Source: Tricholomella constricta
Taxonomy: Eukaryota; Basidiomycota; Agaricomycetes; Agaricales; Lyophyllaceae
DNA length: 64,000 nt
Direction: 5' to 3'
NCBI GenBank assembly: GCA_013368375.1
Contig: JAACJP010000022.1
Coordinates: forward strand, 372,001-436,000
A program made the translations under genes and the position numbers. Below, in pieces: positions 40,492 through 51,199 of the stretch (the stretch's first letter is position 1; each line of letters opens with the position of its first letter). The notes under the pieces were generated by a model, which was not told the origin of the DNA, made no database searches, and saw nothing but the letters and a program-made list of their open reading frames with translations.

Positions 40492-43400
40492 TCAGCGCAG
40501 CTTCGCGAGCTGCGATACACGCTTCACTCCCTGGAGCTCGAGGTATCTATCGAGAGCAGCCAGGGATTCGCAATGTTCACGCGGCTCCCACGTAGTGTCC
40601 CCCAGGGACCATCGAACTTGAAATTCAATGGCGCCCGCGGACCACCTATGTCCCAGAATCTCCTCGACGAACCACTCGTGGTCGTCCGGTGCACCAAAGT
40701 CATAAGGCTCTGGGTGCGCACGATTCGGGAACAGTGCGTCCTCCATAGCGTAATACGGTCTCAGCACGGAAACATGGAATTTCGCGTGCAGGCGGCGCTG
40801 CTGAAGCGCGGAGGGCAGTTCCAACGTATAATTGGACGTCTCTGGCTCCGCCTTCAATACGCGATATGGCCCCACGAACTTGGGGCACAACTTGCGTGCT
40901 CTACCCTTTGGAAGATTTAAATTCTTCGTGGATAGGTAAACTAAATCGCCAGTGACAATCTTAGGATCATCACTCCGGCGTTTATTCGCATTCAGCGCTT
41001 GGAACACGCGGGCCTCGATAATAGCATCGTGGGCTTCCGCGAGATTCGAAAGGGCTTGTTCTGCGAACTGGCGGATACCCCGAGGAATCACATTATCGCT
41101 GCGAATTTCCTTGATCATGGAGGGCATGTATCCGCTGTTGAGTTCGAAAGGCGCGTATTTGGTTGTCTCCGATATACTCGCATTAATTGCGAACTCGGTC
41201 ATATCTACGCGATCGACCCAGTCTTTCTGGTCGTGGCGCACCACAGTACGGAATATTTGTCCGATACTGCGGTTTGCACGCTCAGTTTGTCCATCCGTTT
41301 GGGGATGAAACGACGTGGACATGAGCAGTTTCGATCCAAGGATCTTGTGAAGTTCTCGCCACCATTTGGAGGTGAACTTCGAGTCCCTATCGCTCACGAT
41401 GGAACTAGGAAGACCATGCAGACGAACAATTTCGCGCATGTATATCCAGGACAATTCCGACGCGGTCATGCGCGTATGTACTGGAATTAAATGCACCATG
41501 CTCGTCATGCGGCACATAATAACCCATAGGTAGTTATAGCCTTTAGATTCAGGGAACGGGCCTATAAAGTCCGTTCCGATGGAGTCCCATGGTTTAATGG
41601 GCACTGGTAGCGAATGTATTTTGCCTGCAGGTTTCTGGTTCAAACCCTTGGCTCGCTGACATGATTCACAAGTTTGACAGAACTTGCGAACTTCTGCAGT
41701 AATGGTGGGCCACCAGTACCAGCGTCGGAGGTATTCCGTGGTACGCTGGGCTCCAAAGTGTCCAACGGACGTATGTGCTTGCTCTATGAGCTGAGTGATC
41801 AATTTACGATCACGAGGAACACATAGAACCTCTACGCCGGCTGGATTCGTTGTCCAAATTAACGCATCTCGTTGAGTAAAATGCGTAAATTCACCGGGCT
41901 TGTCCATTATTACTGTGAACAATTTATCGGTTTTATAACCTTTTCGTACTGCTTCCAGGAATGGAGCATCGCCATCCCGTGGGCGCGGGTCTGGACGCGG
42001 CGCAGGCGCGGGCTGTTGAAACAATGCCTCGCCCAGCGTTTGTTCGCGTTCTGAAGGGGCCCCAACCGGTTGTTGACCGGTCGAGGTTTCAGACTGTACG
42101 GTAGGTTGCTGAAACTCTTCCAGGATGGCGGCTTCGATTTCTCGATCCTCACGCCGTTCCTGGAGGCGGCGACTACGCCTCACTTCCACGTCCTGCATGG
42201 CTCGAATTTCGATAACTCGTTCAGCCACTTCTTGCAGACGCGAAGGTGGGAGATCCTCTCCGTCTGGGTCTATTCGCGCGTCGGCGCGAACATAGTCGTT
42301 GACGCTCTGCACCTCATTAGGTGCGTCTCCTTCAAAGTAGCGAGATAAGCAATCAGCTACTTTGTTCAGTTCCCCTTTTACATATGTAATGTCAAAGGTA
42401 AACCGAGACATATAATCGTTCCAGCGTCGTTGACGCGGTGACAGATTTACTTGAGTTTTAAAGAACTCTAAAGCTTTGTGGTCTGTGATTACATGGATAT
42501 TGTAACCAACTAACTTATCTTCCCATTTTAATAGGGCTTCTAAGATAGCACGAGTTTCGAGCTCGTGTACAGCATAATTTTGCTGAGCGCTCGTGAACTT
42601 CTTCGACATGAACCCAGCAGGCCGACATTTCTGCCAGGTGGGTCCTTGGCCATACATGGCTCCAACGCCGGTCTTCGAGGCGTCGCAAATAAGCCATATA
42701 GGGTCTTTATTTTTAACGTCTATAGGCTGTATGACTGGCGTCCTACAGCATATCTGTTTTATCATTTGAAAGCACCGTTCATGAATCGGTCTCCAATGAA
42801 ACGGCAACCCGTTTTGTGTCATGGACATAAGAGGTCCGGTATACGCAGTAATATCAGGTAGGAAGTTACCCAAGTAATTTACTAGTCCGACGAACCGCTG
42901 GATATCATTATATGATCGCGGTGTTCGCCATTCACGTATACGGCTCAATTTATCGACATCAGGGTGTATACCGCGATCATCGATAATGTGTCCGAGGCAA
43001 TCAACGCGTTCAGCGTATAATTCGCATTTCTTCCATTTCAGATACAAAGAGGCAGCTCTGAGTCGCTCGAATACTATTCGTAAGTGCTTCTCATGCTCTT
43101 CTATCGATTCTGAAAAGATGAAGATATCATCCAAGTAGACGTGCATGAATCGACCAATCAAATCACGAAAGGTTGACGTCATGAGTCTCTGGAATGTGGC
43201 AGGTGCGTTGCAGTCACCTATCTGCATTATATTGCTGACATAGGTGCCGGCGATAGTCGCAAAGGCTGTTTTAGGTACATCCTCTGGTCGTATATGCACT
43301 TGCTCATAGGCGTCGGTTAAATCAATCTTTGATCTAATCTTCGCCCGCGCCACATCTTCCCGAATAATTTCTTGATCGGGCAGTGGCGTCACGTCTTTCA

Positions 43401-44358
43401 CGGTGTTATCGTTCCGTTGACGTGCGTCAAGTGCAGTTCGTAGCGAACCATCCTTCTTCGGTATGCACAGTAGTGGGGCCGCTTGGCTGACGGACCGAGG
43501 CTCCCACCACTTAGCATCCACATAGCGGTTTATCTTCGCGTGGAATTCTTCTCTCAGCGAATTTGGGCACCGCGGTAAGTGGTAGTGATACCGTGCATTC
43601 TCATCGATTAAGTGAATCTCATGGTTTACTTCCCTCCACGGTGGTAACGTGTTAGGAGTTCCATTCACTATATCTTGGAATTCATCATGCCATTGCTGAC
43701 GTAGGCGGGGATAATCTTCAGTAGTGAGTTTACTGTTGATTTTAGTATTCCCATCCTTTCGTCGCTTCCCTTCCGCGGTTGGTTTTTTATACCTATCGCG
43801 GAGGGCTTGCATCCGTTCTTCCGTCTCATCTGGAACATCCAGTCGTAATTGCCGTGACTGTGGCGTACTTCCTGTAGTACTACCAGCTATTGTCCCGACG
43901 TATACTGACGGTTCGGATATTTCGTCTGGGCGCGCATCGCGATATATCTCGCCTTGAGGCGCTTGGACTCTCGTATATGCACGCATGGACGCAATTACCT
44001 CGTTCCATTCAAATGGCATTCGAGGATCATACGCCCAATCGACGTGCGGATGTGGTACAGGTCGATCCCAAAATGTTCGCTTGGGTCTCTCCTGCGCCAC
44101 TTGTGGCGACACTTGTGGTTCCGGTATTTTTACCTTCTCCTCAGTGCTATCCAAATTATCGATTTGCGAAGATTTGGGTTCTTTGTGCTGCATTTTGTGT
44201 GTTTTGTCTTTCTTTACATACTCGGTTGACCCTTTCTCCCCCTGAAGAGTATCTATATACTCTTCCTCGCTCATCAGTAGACATGGCGCGTCCGATGGAA
44301 GACTATGCATTTTGTGCACCTCTTCCTCCGGAACGTCCTCTACTGTGACTCGTGGGAG
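40492..44358 (-). CDS. pol: Element E Pol: RT, RNase H, integrase, chromodomain-like tail
   Basis: A single open frame of about 1290 codons after the TGA at 44359; the first ATG is at 44319. RT YLDDIFIF (43126-43137), RNase H (ICDASKTGVGAMYGQ, TDHKALEFF), integrase zinc finger HTSVGHFGAQRT...CESCQRAK, DDE context IGTDFIGPFPES ... SIVSDRDSKFTSKWW ... HPQTDGQTERANR, tail WFVEEILGHRW...IEFQVRWSLGDTTWEPREH. All catalytic motifs are intact. Expected to be made as part of Gag-Pro-Pol, which here would require passing the conserved in-frame TGA. Confidence 0.92.
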   Translation of the reverse strand, partial: LPRVTVEDVPEEEVHKMHSLPSDAPCLLMSEEEYIDTLQGEKGSTEYVKKDKTHKMQHKEPKSSQIDNLDSTEEKVKIPEPQVSPQVAQERPKRTFWDRPVPHPHVDWAYDPRMPFEWNEVIASMRAYTRVQAPQGEIYRDARPDEISEPSVYVGTIAGSTTGSTPQSRQLRLDVPDETEERMQALRDRYKKPTAEGKRRKDGNTKINSKLTTEDYPRLRQQWHDEFQDIVNGTPNTLPPWREVNHEIHLIDENARYHYHLPRCPNSLREEFHAKINRYVDAKWWEPRSVSQAAPLLCIPKKDGSLRTALDARQRNDNTVKDVTPLPDQEIIREDVARAKIRSKIDLTDAYEQVHIRPEDVPKTAFATIAGTYVSNIMQIGDCNAPATFQRLMTSTFRDLIGRFMHVYLDDIFIFSESIEEHEKHLRIVFERLRAASLYLKWKKCELYAERVDCLGHIIDDRGIHPDVDKLSRIREWRTPRSYNDIQRFVGLVNYLGNFLPDITAYTGPLMSMTQNGLPFHWRPIHERCFQMIKQICCRTPVIQPIDVKNKDPIWLICDASKTGVGAMYGQGPTWQKCRPAGFMSKKFTSAQQNYAVHELETRAILEALLKWEDKLVGYNIHVITDHKALEFFKTQVNLSPRQRRWNDYMSRFTFDITYVKGELNKVADCLSRYFEGDAPNEVQSVNDYVRADARIDPDGEDLPPSRLQEVAERVIEIRAMQDVEVRRSRRLQERREDREIEAAILEEFQQPTVQSETSTGQQPVGAPSEREQTLGEALFQQPAPAPRPDPRPRDGDAPFLEAVRKGYKTDKLFTVIMDKPGEFTHFTQRDALIWTTNPAGVEVLCVPRDRKLITQLIEQAHTSVGHFGAQRTTEYLRRWYWWPTITAEVRKFCQTCESCQRAKGLNQKPAGKIHSLPVPIKPWDSIGTDFIGPFPESKGYNYLWVIMCRMTSMVHLIPVHTRMTASELSWIYMREIVRLHGLPSSIVSDRDSKFTSKWWRELHKILGSKLLMSTSFHPQTDGQTERANRSIGQIFRTVVRHDQKDWVDRVDMTEFAINASISETTKYAPFELNSGYMPSMIKEIRSDNVIPRGIRQFAEQALSNLAEAHDAIIEARVFQALNANKRRSDDPKIVTGDLVYLSTKNLNLPKGRARKLCPKFVGPYRVLKAEPETSNYTLELPSALQQRRLHAKFHVSVLRPYYAMEDALFPNRAHPEPYDFGAPDDHEWFVEEILGHRWSAGAIEFQVRWSLGDTTWEPREHCESLAALDRYLELQGVKRVSQLAKLR

Positions 44359-44568
44359 TCAATCGCGGGGTTTATCCGTGGTACGATAGCGGCGCAGCCG
44401 TCCATCAGTATCCCGGAGGTCTACCTTCGTGGCTTCGGTTGATACACCGTTGACCACAACTGTATTCGTCGCGAAATCAAGGATTACCCCGTGCTTTCGC
44501 ATAAACGGTGTGCCGATAATCATATCATATCGGTCAAAGTTTGCAATATCAACGTAAAGCATTTCTTC
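44359..44568 (-). pseudogene. Element E protease, C-terminal part (3' of D)
   Basis: EEMLYVDIANFDRYDMIIGT, then PFMRKHGVILDF: the flap and C-terminal region of the retropepsin-like domain. Joins 50415 in phase after removing D and one AGATC. Ends at TGA 44359-44361, homologous in position to TGA 22128 of element A. Confidence 0.75.
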
Positions 44569-44573
44569 AGATC

Positions 44574-44937
44574 TGTCAGGGGAACACCCGTTCGCGCCCT
44601 CCGACGCTCACCAACTGTCCCCCGATTGTGATCACGTGACCGACCAAAGTCCTCAGGTGATCACGTGACCAACCGATTCCTCGGGTGATCACGTGACCGA
44701 ACGACCGATTTGTACATACACCCCAGAGAGCCGGCCCTCAAGTATCATACTGCCGGCCCTCAAGTAACATATTTGTATATAGTCAACCTCCTGACATGGG
44801 GGAATCCTTTACTCTATTCTCATTGGATTCCCCTCTGCCAGGTAGGTCATACTTACGCTCTCTCTATCATACATAATATAACATTGGATTCCCCTCTGCC
44901 AGTGCGATAGCGCTCCACTGTAAGGGTCGCCCTAACA
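44574..44937 (+). repeat. Element D 5' LTR with three palindromic E-boxes
   Basis: TGATCACGTGACC-type motifs with CACGTG at 44633-44638, 44662-44667 and 44690-44695 (28-29 bp apart). TATATAG at 44776-44782. Start-site sequence TTTACTCTATTCT at 44808-44820. The motif ATTGGATTCCCCTCTGCCAG is present twice, bracketing GTAGGT...CCAG. Confidence 0.85.
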
Positions 44938-44939
44938 GC

Positions 44940-44951
44940 AGAATAGAGTAA
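44940..44951 (+). promoter_or_regulatory. Self-primer binding site of element D
   Basis: AGAATAGAGTAA is complementary over 12 nt to TTACTCTATTCT (44809-44820), 32 bp below the TATA box. Compared with C, the changed base in the LTR is matched by a changed base here. Confidence 0.75.
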
Positions 44952-45066
44952 TCCCAGAGACCCGACGAGGTTGACGAGTCAAGCCCTCGCGCCGAAACAC
45001 GTGTTCGCCGCGCGCAGCATTGTCAGACGCCCGTTCGCTTCGACCGTCGCTAAGTCCCGTCTCGAG

Positions 45067-48000
45067 ATGTCGGACCACGGAATTACAACTCTCCCATCGC
45101 AAGCTCCCGTGCTCACGCCGGAGCAGCGACTAGAGGGTCTGGAAACCATGGTGTCGGCTCTCACCACCCACCACACCTCCAACTCGGCTAGTCTGGACCG
45201 CCTGTTCGTTCTTTTCGAATCACTCCTCACACGGAACCCACCCGCTGCCTCTATAGCAGCAAACGGCTCGTCGGAGTCGCAGTCGGGGGCAACCCCGACA
45301 CCCGACGAACACCGATCGGCATCGCGCGACGTAGAGGCGTCACCCCCGATGTCGCTCCCGCCCATTTTCGACGGATCTCGGTCGGGCGGTCGCGCGTTCC
45401 TCAACGCGTGCAAACTGTACATGCTCCTGTGCCCGGGACACTTTCCCAATGAGCATGCGCGCGTTGCCTGGGTGCTCTCGTTCATGCAGCATGGTCGTGC
45501 CGCTGATTTCGTGGAGCGGGTTTTCCAATGCGCCACAATCCAGGAAGCCTTCCCGACGTGGGACGACTTCCAGGCGACCTTCACCACCGAGTTCTGCCCA
45601 ATGAACGAGGTCGCCGATGCCGCACTTGCGCTCGAGTCGTCGGCCTACTTCCAGAATGGTCGGACCATTGACGAGTACATCGACTCGTTCCGTTCCCTGC
45701 GCTACAAGGCTCGGTACCCCGACGGGCGACACCTCGTCATGAAGTTTCGTCGTGGAATGGACCCCCTGCTCTGTCAGCGCCTGGGCACCATCACTACTGG
45801 GCGCCCTCATGATGAGAAGATCGAGGAGTGGCTAGCAATGGCGCGCTCGCAGGCCTTCATCATGCGAACAGAAGAGGAGTTCCTCGGTTATACCGACCCC
45901 ACACCGACTCCACCGACGGAGGTTTCGGTCGGAGCGCCAACCGCAGACAACACTCGCCACCGCCTGGAGCAGACTTTGGATCGGTTAATCATGCACCGAC
46001 AGGTCCGCCAGGAGATGACCATGGCTGACACGCCACCGACCCCCGTCGTACCTCGGCCCATGCTGTCGGTCGGATCGCAGACCAGTCGCCCACTCCCCAC
46101 GACCAGTCGGAACCGTTTCGCCCCCCTCTCTGTCGAACCCATGGACGATCTGGAGGAGACACCAGCCCCACGGACTCTGTCGGTTGACCCGACGCCCGAC
46201 CCAATCACTAGGTCGCGCCGCGGGCTACCACGGTGGGAGAAGCGCCTACCACGTCGCCTCGTGGTCGCTGCCATACCTTGCCCCAGATCCCTGTGGTTGG
46301 ACGTTAAGCTGGAGACCACCGACACTCAGGAGTCGCACGCGATCACTGCGCTAGTGGATAGCGGGGCGACCGGTAGCTTCATCAATGCGGCCTTTGTAGA
46401 AAAGCATAAGCTCACAACGAAGGCGCTCAGTCGACCATCCCCGGTGTACAACGTTGACGGAACCCCCAATGAGGCGGGCTCGGTCTCGTGTGTTGTGGAG
46501 GCAGTGCTACGGTACGACGGTCACACCGAGCGTGCTATCTTTGCGGTCACTCAGTTAGGCAAACAAGACATGATCCTCGGGTTCAATTGGCTTAAAGACC
46601 ACAACCCCGAGATCAACTGGGCGACCAAGGAGGTAAAAATGAGTCGTTGTCCGACCCGTTGTGACACCTGCAAAGATGAGATCAAGGCCGACCGACGCGC
46701 ACGCGCCAAAGTGCGCGCCGCGATTCGCGCTTGCCGGGCCGATGGCATTCCGACAGTTGAGCCCAACCTTCGTGCCCCGACCAGTCCTTACGTCGAGGAT
46801 GACTCTGATGCCGACGAGTTCCCTTCCTACACCCCAGTCTTGGAAGAACCCGGTCCGGAGTCGGACGACTTCCTAACGGAGACCTTCCTGAACGGCGACC
46901 GCATCTTTGCGACTGCGATCCACCCGACTCCTACCACCGAACACATTCGGGCCAGCCAGACGACGTCGCAACGACTTGCTGAAGCGCACGCTGCGAACTC
47001 CGCGCCTAAGTCCTTCCGCGACGCAGTCCCGACCCACCTCCATGACTTTGAGGACGTGTTCTCCAAGGTCGCGTTCGACGAACTTCCTGATCGTAAGCAG
47101 TGGGATCACGCGATCGAACTAGAGCCAGGCGCGTCGCCGACGGGCACCAAAGTCTACCCGCTGTCGCCGGCCGAACAAGTCGAACTCGACGCGTTCCTCA
47201 AGGAGAACCTCGAGTCGGGTCGGATCCGACCGTCGAAGTCGCCCATGGCATCACCGGTATTCTTCATCAAGAAGAAGGACGGGTCGCTCCGACTGGTACA
47301 GGACTATCGGACGCTCAACGCGCTCACGGTGAAGAATCGGTATCCGCTGCCCCTCATTAGCGAGTTGGTGAATAACCTTCGCGGCGCGCGGTACTTCACC
47401 AAGTTGGACGTCCGATGGGGGTACAACAACGTGCGGATCAAGGAAGGCGACGAGTGGAAGGCGGCATTTCGGACGAACCGCGGTCTCTTCGAGCCGCTCG
47501 TCATGTTCTTCGGCCTCACAAACAGCCCAGCGACATTCCAGACCATGATGAACGACATCTTCCGCGATCTGATCGCCGAGGGTGTTGTTTGCGTGTACCT
47601 CGACGATATCTTGATTTACACCAAGACTCTCGAGGAGCACCGTCGGGTCGTGCGACTCGTATTGGACCGACTCCGCGAACATCAGTTGTTCTTAAAACCC
47701 GAGAAATGCGAGTTCGAACAGACCAAGATCGAGTATCTTGGGCTAATCATCTCGCACGGGCAAGCGGAAATGGACCCAGTCAAGGTCGCTGGAGTGTCGG
47801 AATGGCCGGCGCCGAGGAACAAGAAGGAGGTGCAAGCGTTCTTAGGCTTCACCAATTTCTACCGACGGTTCATCCAGGACTTCTCGCACCACGCCCGACC
47901 CCTGTTCGATCTGACAGGCAAGGACGTCGCCTGGCGCTGGGAAGAGTCGGAGCAGTCGGCTTTCCAACTCCTGAAGGAGGTGATCACGTCGGGGCCAGTC

Positions 48001-50061
48001 CTCATGTTCCCCGACGACGACCGACAGTATCGCATCGAAGCCGACTCATCCGACTTCGCAACGGGCGCGGTCCTCTCGCAGGAGTCGCCAACCGACGGCA
48101 AATGGCACCCGGTCGCGTTCTACTCGAAGAGTTTGAATGCGGTCGAGCGGAACTACGAGATCCACGACAAGGAGATGCTGGCGATCATCCGGTCTCTAGA
48201 AGAGTGGCGACATTTCGTAGAAGGTGCGAAGCACAAGATGGAGATCTGGACCGACCACAAAAACCTCGAGTACTTCCTCACCGCGAAGAAACTCAATCGA
48301 CGTCAAGCCCGGTGGTCGCTCTATCTTGCCAATTTCGACTTCGCTCTCCACCATCGCCCTGGTCGCAGCATGGGCAAACCCGACGCCTTGTCGCGTCGAG
48401 CCGACCATGGCGACGGAAGTGCTGACAACGCCGACATTGTACTGCTCAAACCCGAGTTCTTCGCGGTTCGCGCGACTGAAGGTCTTGTATTGGTCGGAGA
48501 AGAGGATGACGTGCTGAAGGCAATTCGCAAGGGCAACCGCGATGGTGCACAGGAGGATGCGGTCGCGAAAGCGGCGCAACTGGTCAAGGCATCCAAGATC
48601 GCCGGTCGCTCCCTTCGCTTTGGCGAGTGGGGAGAGGAAGGCGGTCTGCTCACGTTCCGTGGACGGATCTATGTCCCGAACGTTCCTGACCTCCGCCGAC
48701 GCATCGTGGAGCACCACCACGACTCCAAGGTCGCCGGTCACCCAGGTCGCTGGAAGACGTTAGAGCTGGTGTCGCGCAACTACTGGTGGCCCCAGATGTC
48801 GCGCTTCATCGGTTCCTACACCAGCACCTGCGACATGTGCTTGCGCACGAAACCCCGCCGCCAACTCCCCGTCGGACAGCTGCAGCCGCTCCCCATTCCC
48901 GAAGGCCGATGGAATGTCGTGTCGGTCGACTTCATCACCGAACTCCCCGAGTCCAATGGCCACGACGCGATCATGAACGTCGTGGATTCGGTCGGAAAAC
49001 GGGCGCACTTCATCGCGTCGCACACGACTTGTTCGGCTTTGGGGGCTGCGAACCTCTACCGGCGCCACGTCTGGAAGCTCCACGGTCTCCCAGATGCCTT
49101 CGTCTCCGATCGAGGTCCACAGTTCGTCGCCGAGTTCACGCGCGAACTGTACCGACTCCTGGGTATCAAGCTGTCGGCTTCGACGGCGTACCACCCGCAG
49201 ACCGACGGACAGACCGAACGCGTCAACCAGGAGCTGGAACAGTTCTTGCGGGTCTTCTGCAATGAGCGTCAGAACGACTGGGAGGACCTTTTGCCCGACG
49301 CCGAATTCAGTTACAACAACCATGTACATTCGGCGACGCAGCAGACCCCCTTCCTGCTTGACACTGGTCGGCATCCACGCATGGGCTTTGAGCCGCGTCG
49401 GGGCGCTTCCAAGAACGAGTCGGCCGACGAGTTTGTGGAGCGCATGAAGGAAGCACAGGAAGAAGCCAAGGCGGCGCTCTCAAAGGCCAAAGACGACATG
49501 GAGCGGTACTACAACCAGCGACACGCCCCAACGCCCGACTACCAGCCTGGCGACAAGGTGTACTTGGACGCGACCGACATTTCTACGACCCGACCGTCCA
49601 AGAAATTGTCGCATCGCTACCTCGGCCCGTTCGTCGTGCAAAGGCGAGTCGGCCCGCTTGCATATCGCCTCCTGCTGCCTCAGTCCATGAAGCGCATCCA
49701 CCCGGTCTTCCACGTCGTGAAGCTCGTCCCCGCCGTTGCCGACCCGATCCAAGGTCGGCGAGCCGATCCACCACCGCCCCCCGACATCATAGACGATGAA
49801 CCCCATTATGAGGTGGACAAAATCCTCGACAGCCGTGTCTTCCGCAAGAAACTTCAGTACAAAGTTCTGTGGAAAGGATACGGCTATGAGGAAGCCTCCT
49901 GGGAGCCTCGCGAACATGTCTCCGCCCCCGACCTGGTACGCAAGTTCCATCGCGACCACCCCGACGCCGCACGCCACATTCGCGGAATCTTCACGCTGTC
50001 CCCCGCTGTCTTTGCCAGCATCACCCCGCACCGAGTCGTTGCGATTCAAAAGGGGGGGTGA
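45067..50061 (+). CDS. gag-pol: Element D Gag-Pol polyprotein
   Basis: 1664 residues from ATG 45067 (CTCGAGATGTC context as in C); the frame is open to 44971 but that lies next to the LTR. Gag capsid-like region FQNGRTIDEYIDSFRSLRYK. Unlike C there is no CCHC knuckle; instead NTRHRLEQTLDRLIMHRQVR. Protease LVDSGATG near residue 430. RT YLDD at 47596-47607 (residue ~844). RNase H EADSSDFATGAVLSQ. Integrase HHHDSKVAGHPGRWK...CDMCLRTK and DDE context as in C. C-terminal chromodomain VDKILDSRVFRKKLQYKVLW. Single-frame Gag-Pol is usual in Tf1-like elements. All enzymatic motifs intact; probably functional if the missing knuckle is tolerated. Confidence 0.93.
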   Translation: MSDHGITTLPSQAPVLTPEQRLEGLETMVSALTTHHTSNSASLDRLFVLFESLLTRNPPAASIAANGSSESQSGATPTPDEHRSASRDVEASPPMSLPPIFDGSRSGGRAFLNACKLYMLLCPGHFPNEHARVAWVLSFMQHGRAADFVERVFQCATIQEAFPTWDDFQATFTTEFCPMNEVADAALALESSAYFQNGRTIDEYIDSFRSLRYKARYPDGRHLVMKFRRGMDPLLCQRLGTITTGRPHDEKIEEWLAMARSQAFIMRTEEEFLGYTDPTPTPPTEVSVGAPTADNTRHRLEQTLDRLIMHRQVRQEMTMADTPPTPVVPRPMLSVGSQTSRPLPTTSRNRFAPLSVEPMDDLEETPAPRTLSVDPTPDPITRSRRGLPRWEKRLPRRLVVAAIPCPRSLWLDVKLETTDTQESHAITALVDSGATGSFINAAFVEKHKLTTKALSRPSPVYNVDGTPNEAGSVSCVVEAVLRYDGHTERAIFAVTQLGKQDMILGFNWLKDHNPEINWATKEVKMSRCPTRCDTCKDEIKADRRARAKVRAAIRACRADGIPTVEPNLRAPTSPYVEDDSDADEFPSYTPVLEEPGPESDDFLTETFLNGDRIFATAIHPTPTTEHIRASQTTSQRLAEAHAANSAPKSFRDAVPTHLHDFEDVFSKVAFDELPDRKQWDHAIELEPGASPTGTKVYPLSPAEQVELDAFLKENLESGRIRPSKSPMASPVFFIKKKDGSLRLVQDYRTLNALTVKNRYPLPLISELVNNLRGARYFTKLDVRWGYNNVRIKEGDEWKAAFRTNRGLFEPLVMFFGLTNSPATFQTMMNDIFRDLIAEGVVCVYLDDILIYTKTLEEHRRVVRLVLDRLREHQLFLKPEKCEFEQTKIEYLGLIISHGQAEMDPVKVAGVSEWPAPRNKKEVQAFLGFTNFYRRFIQDFSHHARPLFDLTGKDVAWRWEESEQSAFQLLKEVITSGPVLMFPDDDRQYRIEADSSDFATGAVLSQESPTDGKWHPVAFYSKSLNAVERNYEIHDKEMLAIIRSLEEWRHFVEGAKHKMEIWTDHKNLEYFLTAKKLNRRQARWSLYLANFDFALHHRPGRSMGKPDALSRRADHGDGSADNADIVLLKPEFFAVRATEGLVLVGEEDDVLKAIRKGNRDGAQEDAVAKAAQLVKASKIAGRSLRFGEWGEEGGLLTFRGRIYVPNVPDLRRRIVEHHHDSKVAGHPGRWKTLELVSRNYWWPQMSRFIGSYTSTCDMCLRTKPRRQLPVGQLQPLPIPEGRWNVVSVDFITELPESNGHDAIMNVVDSVGKRAHFIASHTTCSALGAANLYRRHVWKLHGLPDAFVSDRGPQFVAEFTRELYRLLGIKLSASTAYHPQTDGQTERVNQELEQFLRVFCNERQNDWEDLLPDAEFSYNNHVHSATQQTPFLLDTGRHPRMGFEPRRGASKNESADEFVERMKEAQEEAKAALSKAKDDMERYYNQRHAPTPDYQPGDKVYLDATDISTTRPSKKLSHRYLGPFVVQRRVGPLAYRLLLPQSMKRIHPVFHVVKLVPAVADPIQGRRADPPPPPDIIDDEPHYEVDKILDSRVFRKKLQYKVLWKGYGYEEASWEPREHVSAPDLVRKFHRDHPDAARHIRGIFTLSPAVFASITPHRVVAIQKGG

Positions 50062-50414
50062 TGTCAGGGGAACACCCGTTCGCGCCCTCCGACGCTCACC
50101 AACTGTCCCCCGATTGTGATCACGTGACCGACCAAAGTCCTCAGGTGATCATGTGACCAACCGATTCCTCGGGTGATCACGTGACCGAACGACCGATTTG
50201 TACATACACCCCAGAGAGCCGGCCCTCAAGTATCATACAAGTAACATATTTGTATATAGTCAACCTCCTGACATGGGGGAATCCTTTACTCTATTCTCAT
50301 TGGATTCCCCTCTGCCAGGTAGGTCATACTTACGCTCTCTCTATCATACATAATATAACATTGGATTCCCCTCTGCCAGTGCGATAGCGCTCCACTGTAA
50401 GGGTCGCCCTAACA
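50062..50414 (+). repeat. Element D 3' LTR
   Basis: 353 bp; lacks 11 bp present in the 5' LTR. The middle E-box is CATGTG here (50150-50155), a C to T change in a CpG. Confidence 0.93.
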
Positions 50415-51195
50415 AGATCCGTGTGTTTTAACTAACGCATCAGACCCGAAATTCACTGTCGAGCGACTTCCGATCGTTCCCAACTGCAGCGTTATCGGTG
50501 CGTCCAACGGAAACACGCGAAGTCCCGCTACTTGGGAAAACGCCGGGGTTACGCCCGTAGTTGTACTACCCGAGTCCCATAGCGTCCACGCATCGTGTCC
50601 GCCTACATTGACATATGTGGCCAGACACTCCTTGTCGTCGCGCTTATGCACTGGGCGAGCCTTAGCTACTTTCGATGCGCGAAGATGTACTTTGCGCATC
50701 TTTATCTGGCGAGTTTCGTCCAACGGTAATTCCGTTATCGCCCTCAGGACTTCAGTCTCGCTGTCTCGGGAGTAGTAGTCATTGTCGTAGACATCGACTT
50801 CAATGAGTTCATCACTGTCGCTGTCTACCGACGATTCAGGTGGATTATCCGCTTCATTAGCAGAGGTATGTCCACTCTCATCATCAGCCTCATTCTCCTG
50901 ATCCATGTCCGAATCATCGTCCTCTTCATCAACTGCGGTCCGAGCAGCTCGTATCTGAGCACGCACGGGGTACGGTTTCTGTTTACATTCTCTCGAGTAA
51001 TGACCTTTCTTTCCGCATTTGTAGCAGATAACGTCTGCCGCTGGTGACGGATTCGGTGTCGGAGATGAATGCGGTTGGGGGCATTCCAACTGTCTATTGG
51101 GTGGCGCCCCCGAGTTTGGGTCGGGGCGTGCTTGCACTCCAACCTTTCCTCCTCGTCCACGCAGTGGCATAGCCACCACTCTCGCGTGTAGTCCT
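50415..51195 (-). pseudogene. Element E zinc knuckle and N-terminal protease
   Basis: Minus strand: Gly/Arg-rich PLRGRGGKVGVQARP, CCHC knuckle CYKCGKKGHYSREC (near 50985-51030), an acidic linker with VDVYDNDYYSRDSE (A has MEVYENEYYARDDE), then the aspartic protease LWDSGSTTTGVTPAFSQVA (catalytic Asp near 50575). Runs into D at 50414; the frame past it (ALVKTHGS) continues as EEMLYVD at 44568. It lies in a different frame from the upstream gag part. Confidence 0.8.
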
Positions 51196-51199
51196 CCTG

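Larger units (their letters stand above)
44574..50414 (+). mobile_element. Element D: intact-looking Ty3/Gypsy chromovirus nested in E
   Basis: LTRs 44574-44937 (364 bp) and 50062-50414 (353 bp), TSD AGATC (44569-44573 and 50415-50419). LTRs differ by an 11-bp indel around the duplicated CCGGCCCTCAAGTA and by one visible C/T change. One uninterrupted gag-pol frame. This is the youngest-looking autonomous candidate in the window. Confidence 0.95.
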
